A stretch of DNA of 64,000 nucleotides from a virus: IMG/VR virus record IMGVR_UViG_3300005663_000028, positions 1-64,000 of that record. The stretch is one strand, 5' to 3'. The translations under genes and the position numbers were made by a program. Of this stretch, positions 31,224 through 40,616 are shown piece by piece (positions within the stretch are counted from its first letter, which is position 1; every line of letters starts with the position of its first letter). The notes under the pieces were generated by a model. It was not told the DNA's origin, did no database searches, and worked only from the letters and a program-made list of their open reading frames with translations.

Positions 31224-32234
31224 ATGAAGAATAAAACTAGTTTTATATTAGGATGCACCGGCCAGGACGGGTCGTACCTTTCAGAACTATTACTTGAAAA
31301 AGGGTATGAGGTATATGGATTGATTCGCAGGTCTTCGGTTGATACGACCGAGCGGATTGCTCACATCATACATCGTCCAAATTTTCATTTGGTAGAAGGG
31401 GATATTACAGATGCTTCGTGTATGTATCGATTGATCTCCGGCATTCAACCGACTGAGGTTTATAACCTAGCGGCGATGTCGCACGTAGGAGTATCATTTG
31501 ATCAGCCGATAACAACATGTCAGATAGATGCAGTTGGGCCACTCAATGTTCTTGAGGCTATTCGTCAGACGTCGCCTAAGAGTAAGTATTATCAAGCATC
31601 AACGTCAGAATTATTTGGGAATACTGATATAGCCCCACAATCAGAGCGAAGTGAAATGATACCAAATTCTCCATATGCTGTGGCGAAGTTGTATGCACAT
31701 CATCTCACTGGCCTTTATCGTCGTGCTTACGGCATCTTTGCTTGCGCGGGCATACTTTTCAACCATGAATCGCAGCGTCGTGGAGAAGCTTTTGTTACAC
31801 GCAAAATTACTAAGTATGTAGCATCGCTTCAGAAATGGATGGATTGCCATGAAGGGTTTCCGAGAAAAGATGTTGACGTCATCCCTTTGTTTTTGGGCAA
31901 CATAGAAGCAAAGAGAGACTGGTCTCATGCTATTGACATGGTTAATGGTATGTGGTTGATGATGCAACACGACGTAGCCGATGATTATGTTCTTGGCTCT
32001 GGAGAAACGCATTCTGTAAGGGAGTTTTTAGAAGTAGCTTTTAATACAATTGGTTTGGATTATAGGGATTATTTTGAAGTTGATCCTAAGTTTTTCCGGC
32101 CAGTTGATGTTAACTTATTACAAGCTGATCCAAGTAAAGCCAGGGAAGTTCTTGGTTGGAAACCTACAATTGGTTTTGGGGAAATGATAGATCAAATGGT
32201 ACAAAGTGATTATGGGGTGTTGATAAATGCCTAG
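31224..32234 (+). CDS. gmd: GDP-mannose 4,6-dehydratase
   Basis: 336 residues, near the usual length. The enzyme converts GDP-mannose to GDP-4-keto-6-deoxymannose, the precursor of fucose and rhamnose-type sugars. Visible are the NAD(P) loop GCTGQDGS (10-17), YNLAAMSHVGVSF, QASTSELFG with the catalytic T and E (about 123-131), and YAVAK (about 150-154). FNHESQRRGEAFVTRKIT is typical of the family. It lies between the sugar-transferase and packaging genes, so the phage probably makes a modified sugar for itself. Confidence 0.95.
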   Translation: MKNKTSFILGCTGQDGSYLSELLLEKGYEVYGLIRRSSVDTTERIAHIIHRPNFHLVEGDITDASCMYRLISGIQPTEVYNLAAMSHVGVSFDQPITTCQIDAVGPLNVLEAIRQTSPKSKYYQASTSELFGNTDIAPQSERSEMIPNSPYAVAKLYAHHLTGLYRRAYGIFACAGILFNHESQRRGEAFVTRKITKYVASLQKWMDCHEGFPRKDVDVIPLFLGNIEAKRDWSHAIDMVNGMWLMMQHDVADDYVLGSGETHSVREFLEVAFNTIGLDYRDYFEVDPKFFRPVDVNLLQADPSKAREVLGWKPTIGFGEMIDQMVQSDYGVLINA

Positions 32235-32733
32235 GCTTGTTTTACCCACCTATAAAGCGATTCGCGACACTCGCGAACAAAAGGGTTGGACCTTTGATGC
32301 TCACGTACCTGATCGTCGCCCACCTAGGTGCGAGGGTATGGTTGTAGAAACTCTTCAAACTGGCGATTATAGCTTGGTTGGTTATACGGACATTTTAGCC
32401 ATTGAACGAAAGGCAGATTTTTCGGAGCTTTGGGGAAATTATAGTGCTGCTAAGAGAAAGGCGTTTGAAGCTGAAATGGACCGAATGTCTCAAATTAAAC
32501 ATTCGTACATTATTATAGAATCATTGTTTACCCCCGATATTATGGAGTTATCTCCACCTCAGTTTGCTAAAGGTGTTCCTGGTAAGTCTATGGTGAGATG
32601 GTTGATGTTTTTAACAACTAAGTATGGGGTGAATATCATTCCGGCAGGAGCATGTGCTCGGAAGATTACCCAAATGATTATGGAAGAAGTTGTTCGTGTA
32701 GAAAAAGAAAGGTGGGTTCCTCTTGGTAGTTAA
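32227..32733 (+). CDS. ERCC4-type nuclease
   Basis: 168 residues; the start overlaps the dehydratase end by eight bases. The catalytic pattern is clear: RDTREQKG (13-20), GDYSL (46-50) and the GDX..IERKADF core (59-65) of XPF/Mus81-type nucleases that cut branched DNA. The domain makes up nearly the whole protein and there is no HhH dimer part, so a partner may be required. Directly before the terminase, it may resolve replication or recombination junctions before packaging. Confidence 0.85.
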   Translation: MPRLVLPTYKAIRDTREQKGWTFDAHVPDRRPPRCEGMVVETLQTGDYSLVGYTDILAIERKADFSELWGNYSAAKRKAFEAEMDRMSQIKHSYIIIESLFTPDIMELSPPQFAKGVPGKSMVRWLMFLTTKYGVNIIPAGACARKITQMIMEEVVRVEKERWVPLGS

Positions 32734-34837
32734 TGCTAAAATTAATGCTGAGTTAAACGACTTGCTTTACGGTGATGAGGGCAGGCTGGGTTATCTATTT
32801 CCCTATCGCGATAAGGTTCCTAAGATCAAGGACCATATTTTCACCGATATAAAACAGACAAAGGAAGCGCTGGACAGAATTGTTCTTGGCAAAATGCTCG
32901 ATGTTAACTATATTGGTTGGACAGCAAAAGCACTCCTTGGTCTTGACTTGCTTCCTATTCAGATAGCCACACTTCAGATTTTATGGAAGACTCCATTCCC
33001 TATGTTGATTGCTTGTCGTGGTGGTGGTAAAACCTTCTTACTTGCTGTTTATGCAGTTCTTCGCGCACTGCTTGATCCGGGAACTAAGGTTGTTATCGTT
33101 GGTGGTGGTTTGCGACAGGCCAAGTTAGTGTTCAACTACATAGAAACTCTTTGGAATCAATCTTCAATACTTCGGAACATTGTCGGTGGGGGCAAAAAGG
33201 CTGGACCGAGGCAAAACGTAGACCTTTGTTATTTTAAGTTGGGGGAGAGTATTATTTATGCACTCCCCACGGGCGACGGAACGAAAATTCGCGGGTTTCG
33301 TGCAAACGTAGTTATCGCCGATGAATTTGCAGCAATTCAGGAAGAAGTGTTTGATGTTGTTATTCGTGGTTTTGCGGCTACGGCGAAAACACCTATTGAG
33401 GAAGTGAAGAAAGCTGCTTTCGACAAGAAGTTGGCCCAACTAGACTTACCTGCTGATATTAAGAAAAAGTTAATTACTGACGACGGGAAAATGCATGGTA
33501 ACCAAATTATATATTCTGGTACTGCATATTATGCTTTCAACCACTTCTCTAGAAGACATGATATGTGGTGTGATATAATTAGGAGTAAGGGTAATCCAGG
33601 GCGTGTTGCAAAAATTTTTGATGGAGAAAACAATGTTCCAGATGATTTCAATTACAAGGATTATGCAGTAATTAGAATTCCACATACCCATTTACCGGAT
33701 CGTTTCCTGGATCATAGACAACTAGCTAACGCTAAAGCAACTCTTCCTAAAAATCTGTTCTTAATGGAATATGGTGCCGTGTTCATTAAGGATTCTGATG
33801 GATTTTTCCCACGTAGTTTAGTTGAGCAATGTACCGTTGGGCCGAATAAGCCTATCGAAACTCCGGATGGTCCAGTGACATTTTCTCCATTGATGAGGGG
33901 ACGACCTAAGCTAAAGTATGTTATGGGGATTGACCCCGCAGCCGAACGGGATAATCTTGCTATTACAATAACAGAAGTTTGGCCTAATCATTATCGAGTT
34001 GTATATTGTTGGGCTGTTAACAAAAAGGAGTTCTCTGATCGAAAAGAGAGGGGTTTAATTACCGACGATGACTACTATGCATACTGTTGTTCGCGAATTA
34101 GGGAACTTGTAAAGCTGTTCAATCCAGTAAGAATAGAAATGGATAGTCAGGGTGGTGGATATGCTGTTTCAGAAATGCTACGGAACAAAAAACTACTCGA
34201 TAAAGATAAGGGTGATTTCCCAATTTATGAAGTAGTAGACAAGGACGAACCTAAATCTACCGATGGTGAAACGGATGGTCGTCATATTTTACATCTAGTT
34301 AAGCAGAGTTCAGAGTACAACCAGGAAGCCAATATTTGTCTTCATAAAAGTATGGAAACTCAAACACTGCTATTTCCAGCATTTGATAGTGCAAATATGT
34401 ATTCTGCTCTTGAAGCTGAAAAGGCCGCAGGCGTTTCTTTTGATACATATGAAGAAAATGTATTCAATATTGAAGAGTTAAAGAACGAGCTTTGTACCAT
34501 TCAAATGAGTGAAACGGCTACGGGTAGAGAAAAATTCGATACCCCCACGGTTGTTCAAGCCGGAGCAGTAGAGGGTAGGGTTAGAAAGGGTAGGCTTCGA
34601 AAAGATCGTTATACCGCCCTTTTGCTGTCTCACAAATATATTTATGAAACAGATATAGCTCCAGACGATGGTATTGATTACAGTGACGTGGTGGGAAATA
34701 TTGAAAAACGCAGTAAACCGGGGAAAAATGAACCTTTATATAGGGGGCCTGGAGTTGGTAGAATGAGGAATTCCCAATATAGTAGAACTGGCGGGGTGTA
34801 CAAGGCCCTTAAGCGAGGAAATATCATTTCTGGTTAG
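32723..34837 (+). CDS. Terminase large subunit
   Basis: 704 residues from TTG 32723, preceded by AAAGGTGGG; there is no nearby ATG in frame. It packages DNA into the prohead by ATP hydrolysis and cuts it. Walker A is MLIACRGGGKTFLL (about 93-106) and Walker B VVIADEFAAI (about 194-203). The RNase H-like nuclease starts at YVMGIDPAAERDN (about 398-410), with a second acidic site at RIEMDSQG (about 469-476). The TTG start and the overlap with the ERCC4 gene suggest coupled translation. Confidence 0.95.
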   Translation: MVVNAKINAELNDLLYGDEGRLGYLFPYRDKVPKIKDHIFTDIKQTKEALDRIVLGKMLDVNYIGWTAKALLGLDLLPIQIATLQILWKTPFPMLIACRGGGKTFLLAVYAVLRALLDPGTKVVIVGGGLRQAKLVFNYIETLWNQSSILRNIVGGGKKAGPRQNVDLCYFKLGESIIYALPTGDGTKIRGFRANVVIADEFAAIQEEVFDVVIRGFAATAKTPIEEVKKAAFDKKLAQLDLPADIKKKLITDDGKMHGNQIIYSGTAYYAFNHFSRRHDMWCDIIRSKGNPGRVAKIFDGENNVPDDFNYKDYAVIRIPHTHLPDRFLDHRQLANAKATLPKNLFLMEYGAVFIKDSDGFFPRSLVEQCTVGPNKPIETPDGPVTFSPLMRGRPKLKYVMGIDPAAERDNLAITITEVWPNHYRVVYCWAVNKKEFSDRKERGLITDDDYYAYCCSRIRELVKLFNPVRIEMDSQGGGYAVSEMLRNKKLLDKDKGDFPIYEVVDKDEPKSTDGETDGRHILHLVKQSSEYNQEANICLHKSMETQTLLFPAFDSANMYSALEAEKAAGVSFDTYEENVFNIEELKNELCTIQMSETATGREKFDTPTVVQAGAVEGRVRKGRLRKDRYTALLLSHKYIYETDIAPDDGIDYSDVVGNIEKRSKPGKNEPLYRGPGVGRMRNSQYSRTGGVYKALKRGNIISG

Positions 34838-34838
34838 T

Positions 34839-34848
34839 GGTGTATAAT
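34839..34848 (+). promoter_or_regulatory. GTGTATAAT-type promoter before the portal
   Basis: GGTGTATAAT with no recognisable -35 sits two bases past the terminase stop and 50 bases before the portal start. Confidence 0.55.
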
Positions 34849-34898
34849 CAATAGAACTGTATTACGATTGTAATTGGATTAAACAAGAAGGAAATAAA

Positions 34899-37022
34899 AT
34901 GGCTGCGAAGAAATCTAGTTCCAACACTCCGAAGCAAGAGGTTATGTACACCAGGGGTGAACAGGCTTTATCTAAACACACTGTTTCAGAAGTATGTCAC
35001 ATAAATCGAGGTATTGCTGGTCGAAGTGTTGCGGCTGACATAAATCTCCGAGCAGGACATAATCGCCACGATTATGATGCACAAAGACCCAGCGATAGGC
35101 TCCCCACCGAACACGCAGAAATTATTCAGGCGTGTCAATCGGTTTACCGTAAGATTGGTATGGTGCGAAATATTATTGATCTAATGACAGATTTTGCTTC
35201 AGAGGGGTTGGAGTTACAACACACAGTAAAGTCACAAGAACAATTTTATCGTGTTTGGGCCGAAAAAGCTGATTTGCCTGGCCGACTTCATGATTTTATG
35301 AAATTGTTGATGCGAGACGGTAATGTTATTGTTCGACGTAAAAATGCACTTATAGCTCGACCCCTTATTAAAGAGATGACTAGAGGTGGGATTGGAGTTA
35401 TGGATACAATTACCGAAACCAATGTTACCGAGCAGCCAGAAAAGATTGGGAAAACGAAACTTAAAACGAAGAAAAATGAAATTCCGTGGAAATATACTTT
35501 TCTATCTCCAGTGGTTATTAAGAAAATAGGTGGTGAAGTAGGTCGGTTTTTTGGTTCAGACGCCTTAGGAATGGAAATTCCATCTTCTCTTGCCAACTCT
35601 ATAAATTCACCCAAGAGCAACGCTGAAAAAGATTTTGTCAAAAAGCTTCCTCCAGAAGTGGTTGCCGCTGCTAAAAAGGGTGGGAGACTGGTGGAGTTAG
35701 ATATGGATCGAATTTATGTTGATTATTATAAAAAGGATGACTGGGAGGATTGGGGCACACCATTTCTATACGGTGTTCTTGAAGACGTGATGTTTAAGGA
35801 GAAAATGCGGCTAGCTGATATGGCAGCGCTTGATGGTGTTATTAATGTTATTCGTTTGTGGAAACTAGGTAAGTCAGAGAAGGAGATTATGCCAGCACCT
35901 GCCATGATTGACAAACTCATCGGCATACTTCAAACAAATGCTGGCGGTGGGGTCATGGACCTTGTCTGGGATGATATGATTGATTTACAGGTTGAATATC
36001 CACCCACAGATAAAATTCTTGGACAAGAAAAATATATTGGTGTAAATTCGGATATTGTTCGTGGTCTTGGCATTCCAGATTCATTGGTTGGTGGTGCCGA
36101 CTTGGGAACACGTAATGCTCAATCCGCTTTTGTTCAATTGAAAACTCTTGTCGAAAGACTTGAATATGTGAGGGGCCGTGCTATTCGTTGGATGAAAGGT
36201 GAATTACGGCTCGTTGCAGACGCAATGGGGTTCAAGAAGATTCCAACTATTAATTTCGGCATCATGTCTTTGCGAGACGAAGCAGCAGAGAAGCAACTAA
36301 TGATCCAATTACTTGATCGTGGGATTGTTTCATCAGAGAAGACTTCAGAGGTATTTGGGACAAACTACATGATTGAACTTGAGAGAATGAAGACTGAACA
36401 AGGTATCCGAGACGATCATCCGGGTGTGCTAGAAAAAGCCGGTCCATATAATGCTCCGTTCTCTGTTATGGAGAAACAAACAGACCTTGCCATTCAAGTA
36501 CAGAAGGTAAAGCAGGGTTTGGATCGAAACAGTAAATTGCCCAGCAATACGAACGACAATGGTGGTGGAGATAATCCCTCGGGTAGTCAACCAAAGAATA
36601 GGGGTACAAATCCATCAGGCAGACCCCCATCTACGAAGGACACAAAACCGCGAGATCAGCGAACTCCAAAAACCCAGTCCGTATTACAAGTTATCGCGGA
36701 GGGGTTTATTGAACAGATTGATCGAATAACCGACGAACCATATCTGAAACAACAAGGGGCCAAGAACATGAGGTCTTTGACAAAACCCCAAAAAGCAGAG
36801 CTAGAAGGGGTAAAACGCACTATATTATCCGTCTTGCTACCTAATGACATAGTGACGAAGGAACTGGTGTCACAGAGGTTGGATAATATTTCGTCTGCCG
36901 GGTGTTTCGAGGTTTATTTCAATGATTTAATGGTAAAGTTTACTGCGTCAGTTCAGCACACCCCTACCACTAAAGAGCGTAGAGCGTTAATGGCCCTAAC
37001 ATGGGTTGATTTGGTTGGATAA
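34899..37022 (+). CDS. Portal protein
   Basis: 707 residues behind AAGAAGGAA. The portal ring is the DNA gate at the head vertex. Its place between terminase and protease, its length, and segments such as YRKIGMVRNIIDLMTDFASE (about 81-100), WGTPFLYGVLEDVMFKEKMR (about 287-306) and GIPDSLVGG...NAQSAFVQLKTLVE (about 389-415) match portals. Beyond about 555 a Pro/Gly/Asn-rich linker leads to an additional C-terminal domain (about 590-707). Confidence 0.85.
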   Translation: MAAKKSSSNTPKQEVMYTRGEQALSKHTVSEVCHINRGIAGRSVAADINLRAGHNRHDYDAQRPSDRLPTEHAEIIQACQSVYRKIGMVRNIIDLMTDFASEGLELQHTVKSQEQFYRVWAEKADLPGRLHDFMKLLMRDGNVIVRRKNALIARPLIKEMTRGGIGVMDTITETNVTEQPEKIGKTKLKTKKNEIPWKYTFLSPVVIKKIGGEVGRFFGSDALGMEIPSSLANSINSPKSNAEKDFVKKLPPEVVAAAKKGGRLVELDMDRIYVDYYKKDDWEDWGTPFLYGVLEDVMFKEKMRLADMAALDGVINVIRLWKLGKSEKEIMPAPAMIDKLIGILQTNAGGGVMDLVWDDMIDLQVEYPPTDKILGQEKYIGVNSDIVRGLGIPDSLVGGADLGTRNAQSAFVQLKTLVERLEYVRGRAIRWMKGELRLVADAMGFKKIPTINFGIMSLRDEAAEKQLMIQLLDRGIVSSEKTSEVFGTNYMIELERMKTEQGIRDDHPGVLEKAGPYNAPFSVMEKQTDLAIQVQKVKQGLDRNSKLPSNTNDNGGGDNPSGSQPKNRGTNPSGRPPSTKDTKPRDQRTPKTQSVLQVIAEGFIEQIDRITDEPYLKQQGAKNMRSLTKPQKAELEGVKRTILSVLLPNDIVTKELVSQRLDNISSAGCFEVYFNDLMVKFTASVQHTPTTKERRALMALTWVDLVG

Positions 37023-37049
37023 GAGTTTGAGAATAAAGGGAGGATAGTT

Positions 37050-37382
37050 ATGGCAATAGTAAATGTTTCATTAGACACGACCATTCGGCAGGTAATTCTT
37101 ACGATTAATGGCATATTGGTGTCTGCAAATGAGGTATCGATTAACAAATACGTATTTGACGATGGTGACGAAAGTATTTCTTTTTCGTATACCATTGAGA
37201 ATGTTGATGGTAGTGGAATGAGGGAAAGACGGCAATTTTCTCTTCCCTCACCAACAACCCCAGCTTCTGAGGCGGGTGCGGCAGTTGATGATAATGGATT
37301 GGTGTCGAAATCTGTGCTCGATCAGAAAAAGGCTGCGGCAGGTTTGGCTAAATTTTTAAAGCCAGACAAGAAAATTGAGTAG
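37050..37382 (+). CDS. Hypothetical virion-module protein
   Basis: 110 residues starting MAIVNVSLDTTIRQVILTIN behind AGGGAGG. It is beta-rich in the first half (strands to about 65) and helical/basic in the end (LDQKKAAAGLAKFLKPDKK). Lying between portal and protease, it might be a small head component, but no match was recognised. Confidence 0.55.
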   Translation: MAIVNVSLDTTIRQVILTINGILVSANEVSINKYVFDDGDESISFSYTIENVDGSGMRERRQFSLPSPTTPASEAGAAVDDNGLVSKSVLDQKKAAAGLAKFLKPDKKIE

Positions 37383-37429
37383 TGTACTAATGAATAGTCT
37401 TCAGTTTCGTGTGTTTTATATTGACAATT

Positions 37430-37438
37430 GTGTATAAC
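37430..37438 (+). promoter_or_regulatory. GTGTATAA-type promoter
   Basis: TGTGTATAAC, 20 bases before the protease/scaffold start. A TTGACA lies only six bases upstream, too close to serve as -35. Confidence 0.5.
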
Positions 37439-37458
37439 CAATACGACAGGAGGTATTC

Positions 37459-38919
37459 GTGCGAGTTTATCAATCCGAAAAAGATGCTGGTGTAGATTTT
37501 CAGTTAAATGAGGCTGGAAGCTTATCTGCATTTGTTACAGCTAAAGTTCAAATTCGGGATATTAAAGAGTATTTTGACGGTATGTCTGTCGCAGACCTTA
37601 TGGAGGCTACCCAAACTGTTCAATCTGTAGAGGAGCTTCTTGGTCAAGAACAGCCAGATTTGGCTTTGGTCGTTGCGATTCTGGTTAGTACTGGGTGGAA
37701 TAAGAATGATGATATTTTCACGCCAGACGAGGTGTGGAAAGCTAAATCGTCCCCCATGAACAAACCGATGAATGATAATCATGATGAAGAAAAAATTCTT
37801 GGACACATTGTTCAAAGCAGGGCGTTAGATAAATCCGGCAATGAAATTGTGTTGGCAGATAATGAGTCTCCTCCGGATGAATTTGACATTGAGGTAGCTG
37901 GGGTGCTATATAGGGCGTTTCCGAAACTGAGAGAACGAATTGATGAGATTATTGCTAAGGCTAAAAGTGGTGAAATGTTTGTGTCTATGGAGGCTTGGTT
38001 TCCGGATTTCGGATATGGTCTGATTGATCCAGCAACAGGAGAAACCAAACTAATAGAACGAACTGAAGAAACCGCTTTTTTAACTAAGCATCTAAGAATT
38101 TATGGTGGCTGTGGAGAGTATCAAGATTTTAAGATTGGAAGACACTTAAAGGATATTATTTTCGGGGCACAAGGGTTTGTTGATGAACCCGCTAATCCTG
38201 ATTCTGTGATAAAGAAGGTTGCGGCGAAGAAAAATGCCGCTTCAAGTGTGTTTGTTACTGCTGAATTAAGTGAACTACCGGAAGGGGGTGTAGAAGACGT
38301 GGATGAAAAAGAAATGAAAGAACTTCAAACGAAACTAGACGAGGCTCAGGCAAGTCTTGAAGGCAAAGAAAAGGAAGTTACTGACTTGCAGAAGGCTGCG
38401 GAGGATTTCAAGGCTAAGGACTACGAGGGGCAGATTGCTACTCTGACTGCTAAGGTCGAGGAATTAAATGCGGGCATTGCAAAGACGTCTGAGAAAACAG
38501 AGGTTGATAAGGTTGAACTTCAGAAACAGCTTACCGAAGTAACGGAACGGGCTGAGAAGAGTGATGCTGAATTAGACGAGATTCGTAAGACTGAAACGGC
38601 TCGTGAGCGATTTGCTAAACTTTCTGAGGTGAAGAAGATTACGGACGAAAAGGCGACCCTCGCTGACCTGCGTGGAATGTCTGAAGAGACGTTTGTTGCA
38701 GTTCTAAATTATGCTGGTCAAAGTAAGTCTGAAGGTACCGAAAAGACGGCACCAGAAGATAATGGAACTGAACAAGCGGAAGCTGTTTTGGGTAATGTGG
38801 ACGAAAAAGAAAAAGATGATGCTGATTTCAATGCAAATGAAACTGTTGTGGAATCAAATGTCAAAAGGTATGCGTCGTTGGCGGGTGTGCTAACTGGTCG
38901 CGCAGAAAAGAAAGATTAA
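37459..38919 (+). CDS. Prohead protease fused to scaffold
   Basis: 486 residues from GTG 37459, with AGGAGG six bases upstream. The N-terminal 270 residues look like a capsid maturation protease: NDNHDEEKILGHIVQSRALD (about 107-126) around a histidine and GEMFVSMEAWFPDFGY (about 175-190) with the SMEA-type serine segment. From about 280 the chain is a long coiled coil of K/E heptads, then an acidic disordered end, as in scaffolds. One gene would thus supply scaffold and its own protease. Confidence 0.8.
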   Translation: MRVYQSEKDAGVDFQLNEAGSLSAFVTAKVQIRDIKEYFDGMSVADLMEATQTVQSVEELLGQEQPDLALVVAILVSTGWNKNDDIFTPDEVWKAKSSPMNKPMNDNHDEEKILGHIVQSRALDKSGNEIVLADNESPPDEFDIEVAGVLYRAFPKLRERIDEIIAKAKSGEMFVSMEAWFPDFGYGLIDPATGETKLIERTEETAFLTKHLRIYGGCGEYQDFKIGRHLKDIIFGAQGFVDEPANPDSVIKKVAAKKNAASSVFVTAELSELPEGGVEDVDEKEMKELQTKLDEAQASLEGKEKEVTDLQKAAEDFKAKDYEGQIATLTAKVEELNAGIAKTSEKTEVDKVELQKQLTEVTERAEKSDAELDEIRKTETARERFAKLSEVKKITDEKATLADLRGMSEETFVAVLNYAGQSKSEGTEKTAPEDNGTEQAEAVLGNVDEKEKDDADFNANETVVESNVKRYASLAGVLTGRAEKKD

Positions 38920-38933
38920 GGGGGTGAACAAGG

Positions 38934-39422
38934 ATGGCTTTGAAACCAGATCGTGAGTATAATGAGATTACTGATATTGCGAACTTTTGGGATGAGGATG
39001 AGACTCGTGCTATCGAAAAGGGTGGCATGGCGAGTGTTGTGACCTCGTCTAGTGGTGCCGCTATGGGTACTAATTATACCGATGAGGCAAATGTTGTTGA
39101 TTATGATGATTCTGTTGGTTCTAGTACAGTTCCAAAGGGTATTCTGTTACAGAATGTGGCTTTGAAGATGAGTACGACAAGGGACTTTATCAATCATTAC
39201 ACACAAGAGATTCGTCCTGGCGATAAGTGTACACTAGTTCGGCATGGCTGGGTTGTTACTGACATGATTACTCCAGGTCAGACGCCTGCTATTGGTGGTA
39301 CGGCTTATTTGGGTCAGAGTGGCCTTTTGGCCACGGGTGCAGTGAGTAGCTCGGTAGCCGTTGGTCGTTTTGAGACGACAAAAGACGGAAATGGTTTTTG
39401 TAGGGTTTTTATCGATCTCTAA
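38934..39422 (+). CDS. Capsid decoration-like protein
   Basis: 162 residues behind AAGGGGG. Directly before the capsid gene; after a 60-residue helical/disordered start, the remaining 100 residues are strand-rich with GILLQNVALK, PGDKCTLVRHGWV and GGTAYLGQSGLLAT, like small beta-barrel head-decoration proteins (DUF2190-type). Assignment rests on position and build. Confidence 0.65.
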   Translation: MALKPDREYNEITDIANFWDEDETRAIEKGGMASVVTSSSGAAMGTNYTDEANVVDYDDSVGSSTVPKGILLQNVALKMSTTRDFINHYTQEIRPGDKCTLVRHGWVVTDMITPGQTPAIGGTAYLGQSGLLATGAVSSSVAVGRFETTKDGNGFCRVFIDL

Positions 39423-39437
39423 AGGAGGTGAAGAAGA

Positions 39438-40463
39438 ATGAAGCGTAATATTGTAAAACCAACTGATGACCAGATTGAACTTTTGAGAAAAACTGGTTCT
39501 AATGATAGGGATGAGCAAAAAGAGGCAATGAAGTCTTTGGCCGAGGCACTGGAAACTCCCCTGCGTTCGGCATTGCTTGATGGTGATATTTTGGGTGGAA
39601 TCTTCACCCCTGAACTTCTGGCACCAGATGCGACTCCTGAGTATCCATTGGATTTGTATCAGACTGCACAGGAAGGCGATTATGTGGCATACCAGTTGCC
39701 AAGTGAGGGTGCGCTACCACTGAGAACCGTGGTTAGTGATTCTCTGACGGTACAGACATATAGCGTTGGTAATGCTATTGACTGGCCACTGAGGTACGCT
39801 TTCACCGCACGGTGGAACATTGTTGCTCGTGCGATGGCAGTTCTTGAGGCTGGATTCGTCAAAAAGATGAATACGGATGGGTGGCGTGTAATCATTGCTG
39901 GTGGTGCAGGTCGAACAGATTACAACGGTGGTTCGCCACTGGTGTATGACAGTGCGGCTGTTATTGGTCAGTTTACGAAACGTCTTATATCTCTGATGAA
40001 AACGACAATGACTCGCCTGGGCGGTGGAAACACTGCTTCTGGTAATCGGAGTACGTTGACTGATGTGTTTATCAGTCCAGAGGCTCTGGAAGACATTCGT
40101 GAATGGGATGCAGACCAAGTTGATGATGTGACTCGTCGGGAAATTTTTACTGCCAGTGATGGTGGTGGCCCAATGGCTCAAATCTATGGTGTCAATTTGC
40201 ACACATTGGATGAGCTTGGTGTTGGCCAGGAATTCCAGACGTTTTTCGCGACACTAGGTGTTAACATGGGTACTGACGATGAGGAAATCGTTGTCGGCTT
40301 AGACATGAATAAGAACGATTCTTTTGTCATGCCTGTTCGACGTCCTCTCACAATCTTCGATGATGAGAATCTGCACAGACGACAGCGCGCCGGATTTTAC
40401 GGGTGGGCGGAGCATGGCTTTGCGTCACTTGACGGGCGCCGGTGCCTCCTCGCGTCTTTCTAA
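39438..40463 (+). CDS. Major capsid protein
   Basis: 341 residues behind AAAGGAGG. The position after protease and decoration genes and the pattern of an HK97-fold capsid support it: N-terminal helical arm (about 1-40), TPELLAPDATPEYPLDLYQTA, strand/helix core with AIDWPLRYAFTARWNIVARA, FISPEALEDIREW (about 210-222) and a strand-rich P-domain-like end. A strong terminator follows. The N-terminal arm may be cut by the upstream protease. Confidence 0.85.
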   Translation: MKRNIVKPTDDQIELLRKTGSNDRDEQKEAMKSLAEALETPLRSALLDGDILGGIFTPELLAPDATPEYPLDLYQTAQEGDYVAYQLPSEGALPLRTVVSDSLTVQTYSVGNAIDWPLRYAFTARWNIVARAMAVLEAGFVKKMNTDGWRVIIAGGAGRTDYNGGSPLVYDSAAVIGQFTKRLISLMKTTMTRLGGGNTASGNRSTLTDVFISPEALEDIREWDADQVDDVTRREIFTASDGGGPMAQIYGVNLHTLDELGVGQEFQTFFATLGVNMGTDDEEIVVGLDMNKNDSFVMPVRRPLTIFDDENLHRRQRAGFYGWAEHGFASLDGRRCLLASF

Positions 40464-40502
40464 CCCCTTGTAAACAAAGGACTTACGTCTTTTGGTACTT
40501 AT

Positions 40503-40536
40503 GAGAGGGAAGGGTAAAACCTTCCCTCTCTTTTTT
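40503..40536 (+). terminator. Rho-independent terminator after the capsid gene
   Basis: GAGAGGGAAGG and CCTTCCCTCTC form an 11-base perfect stem around GTAAAA, followed by six T. It ends the capsid transcript 40 bases past the stop. Confidence 0.9.
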
Positions 40537-40582
40537 ATCTAAAAATTTTCACACAAAAGCTAGTTTTTTATCGACAATATTT

Positions 40583-40611
40583 GGGACAAAATTACAGGTT
40601 GTACGTATAAT
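40583..40611 (+). promoter_or_regulatory. Early-type promoter of the HNH-Mom-like gene
   Basis: GGGACA (40583-40588), exactly 17 bases, TATAAT (40606-40611) preceded by GTACG. The predicted transcript start (about 40617-40619) coincides with the GTG start codon, so the message would be leaderless or nearly so. Confidence 0.65.
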
Positions 40612-40616
40612 AGAGT

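Noticed and set aside
37421-37438. TTGACA as -35 of the protease/scaffold promoter
   Set aside because: It lies only six bases from TATAAC, far from the 16-18 required.
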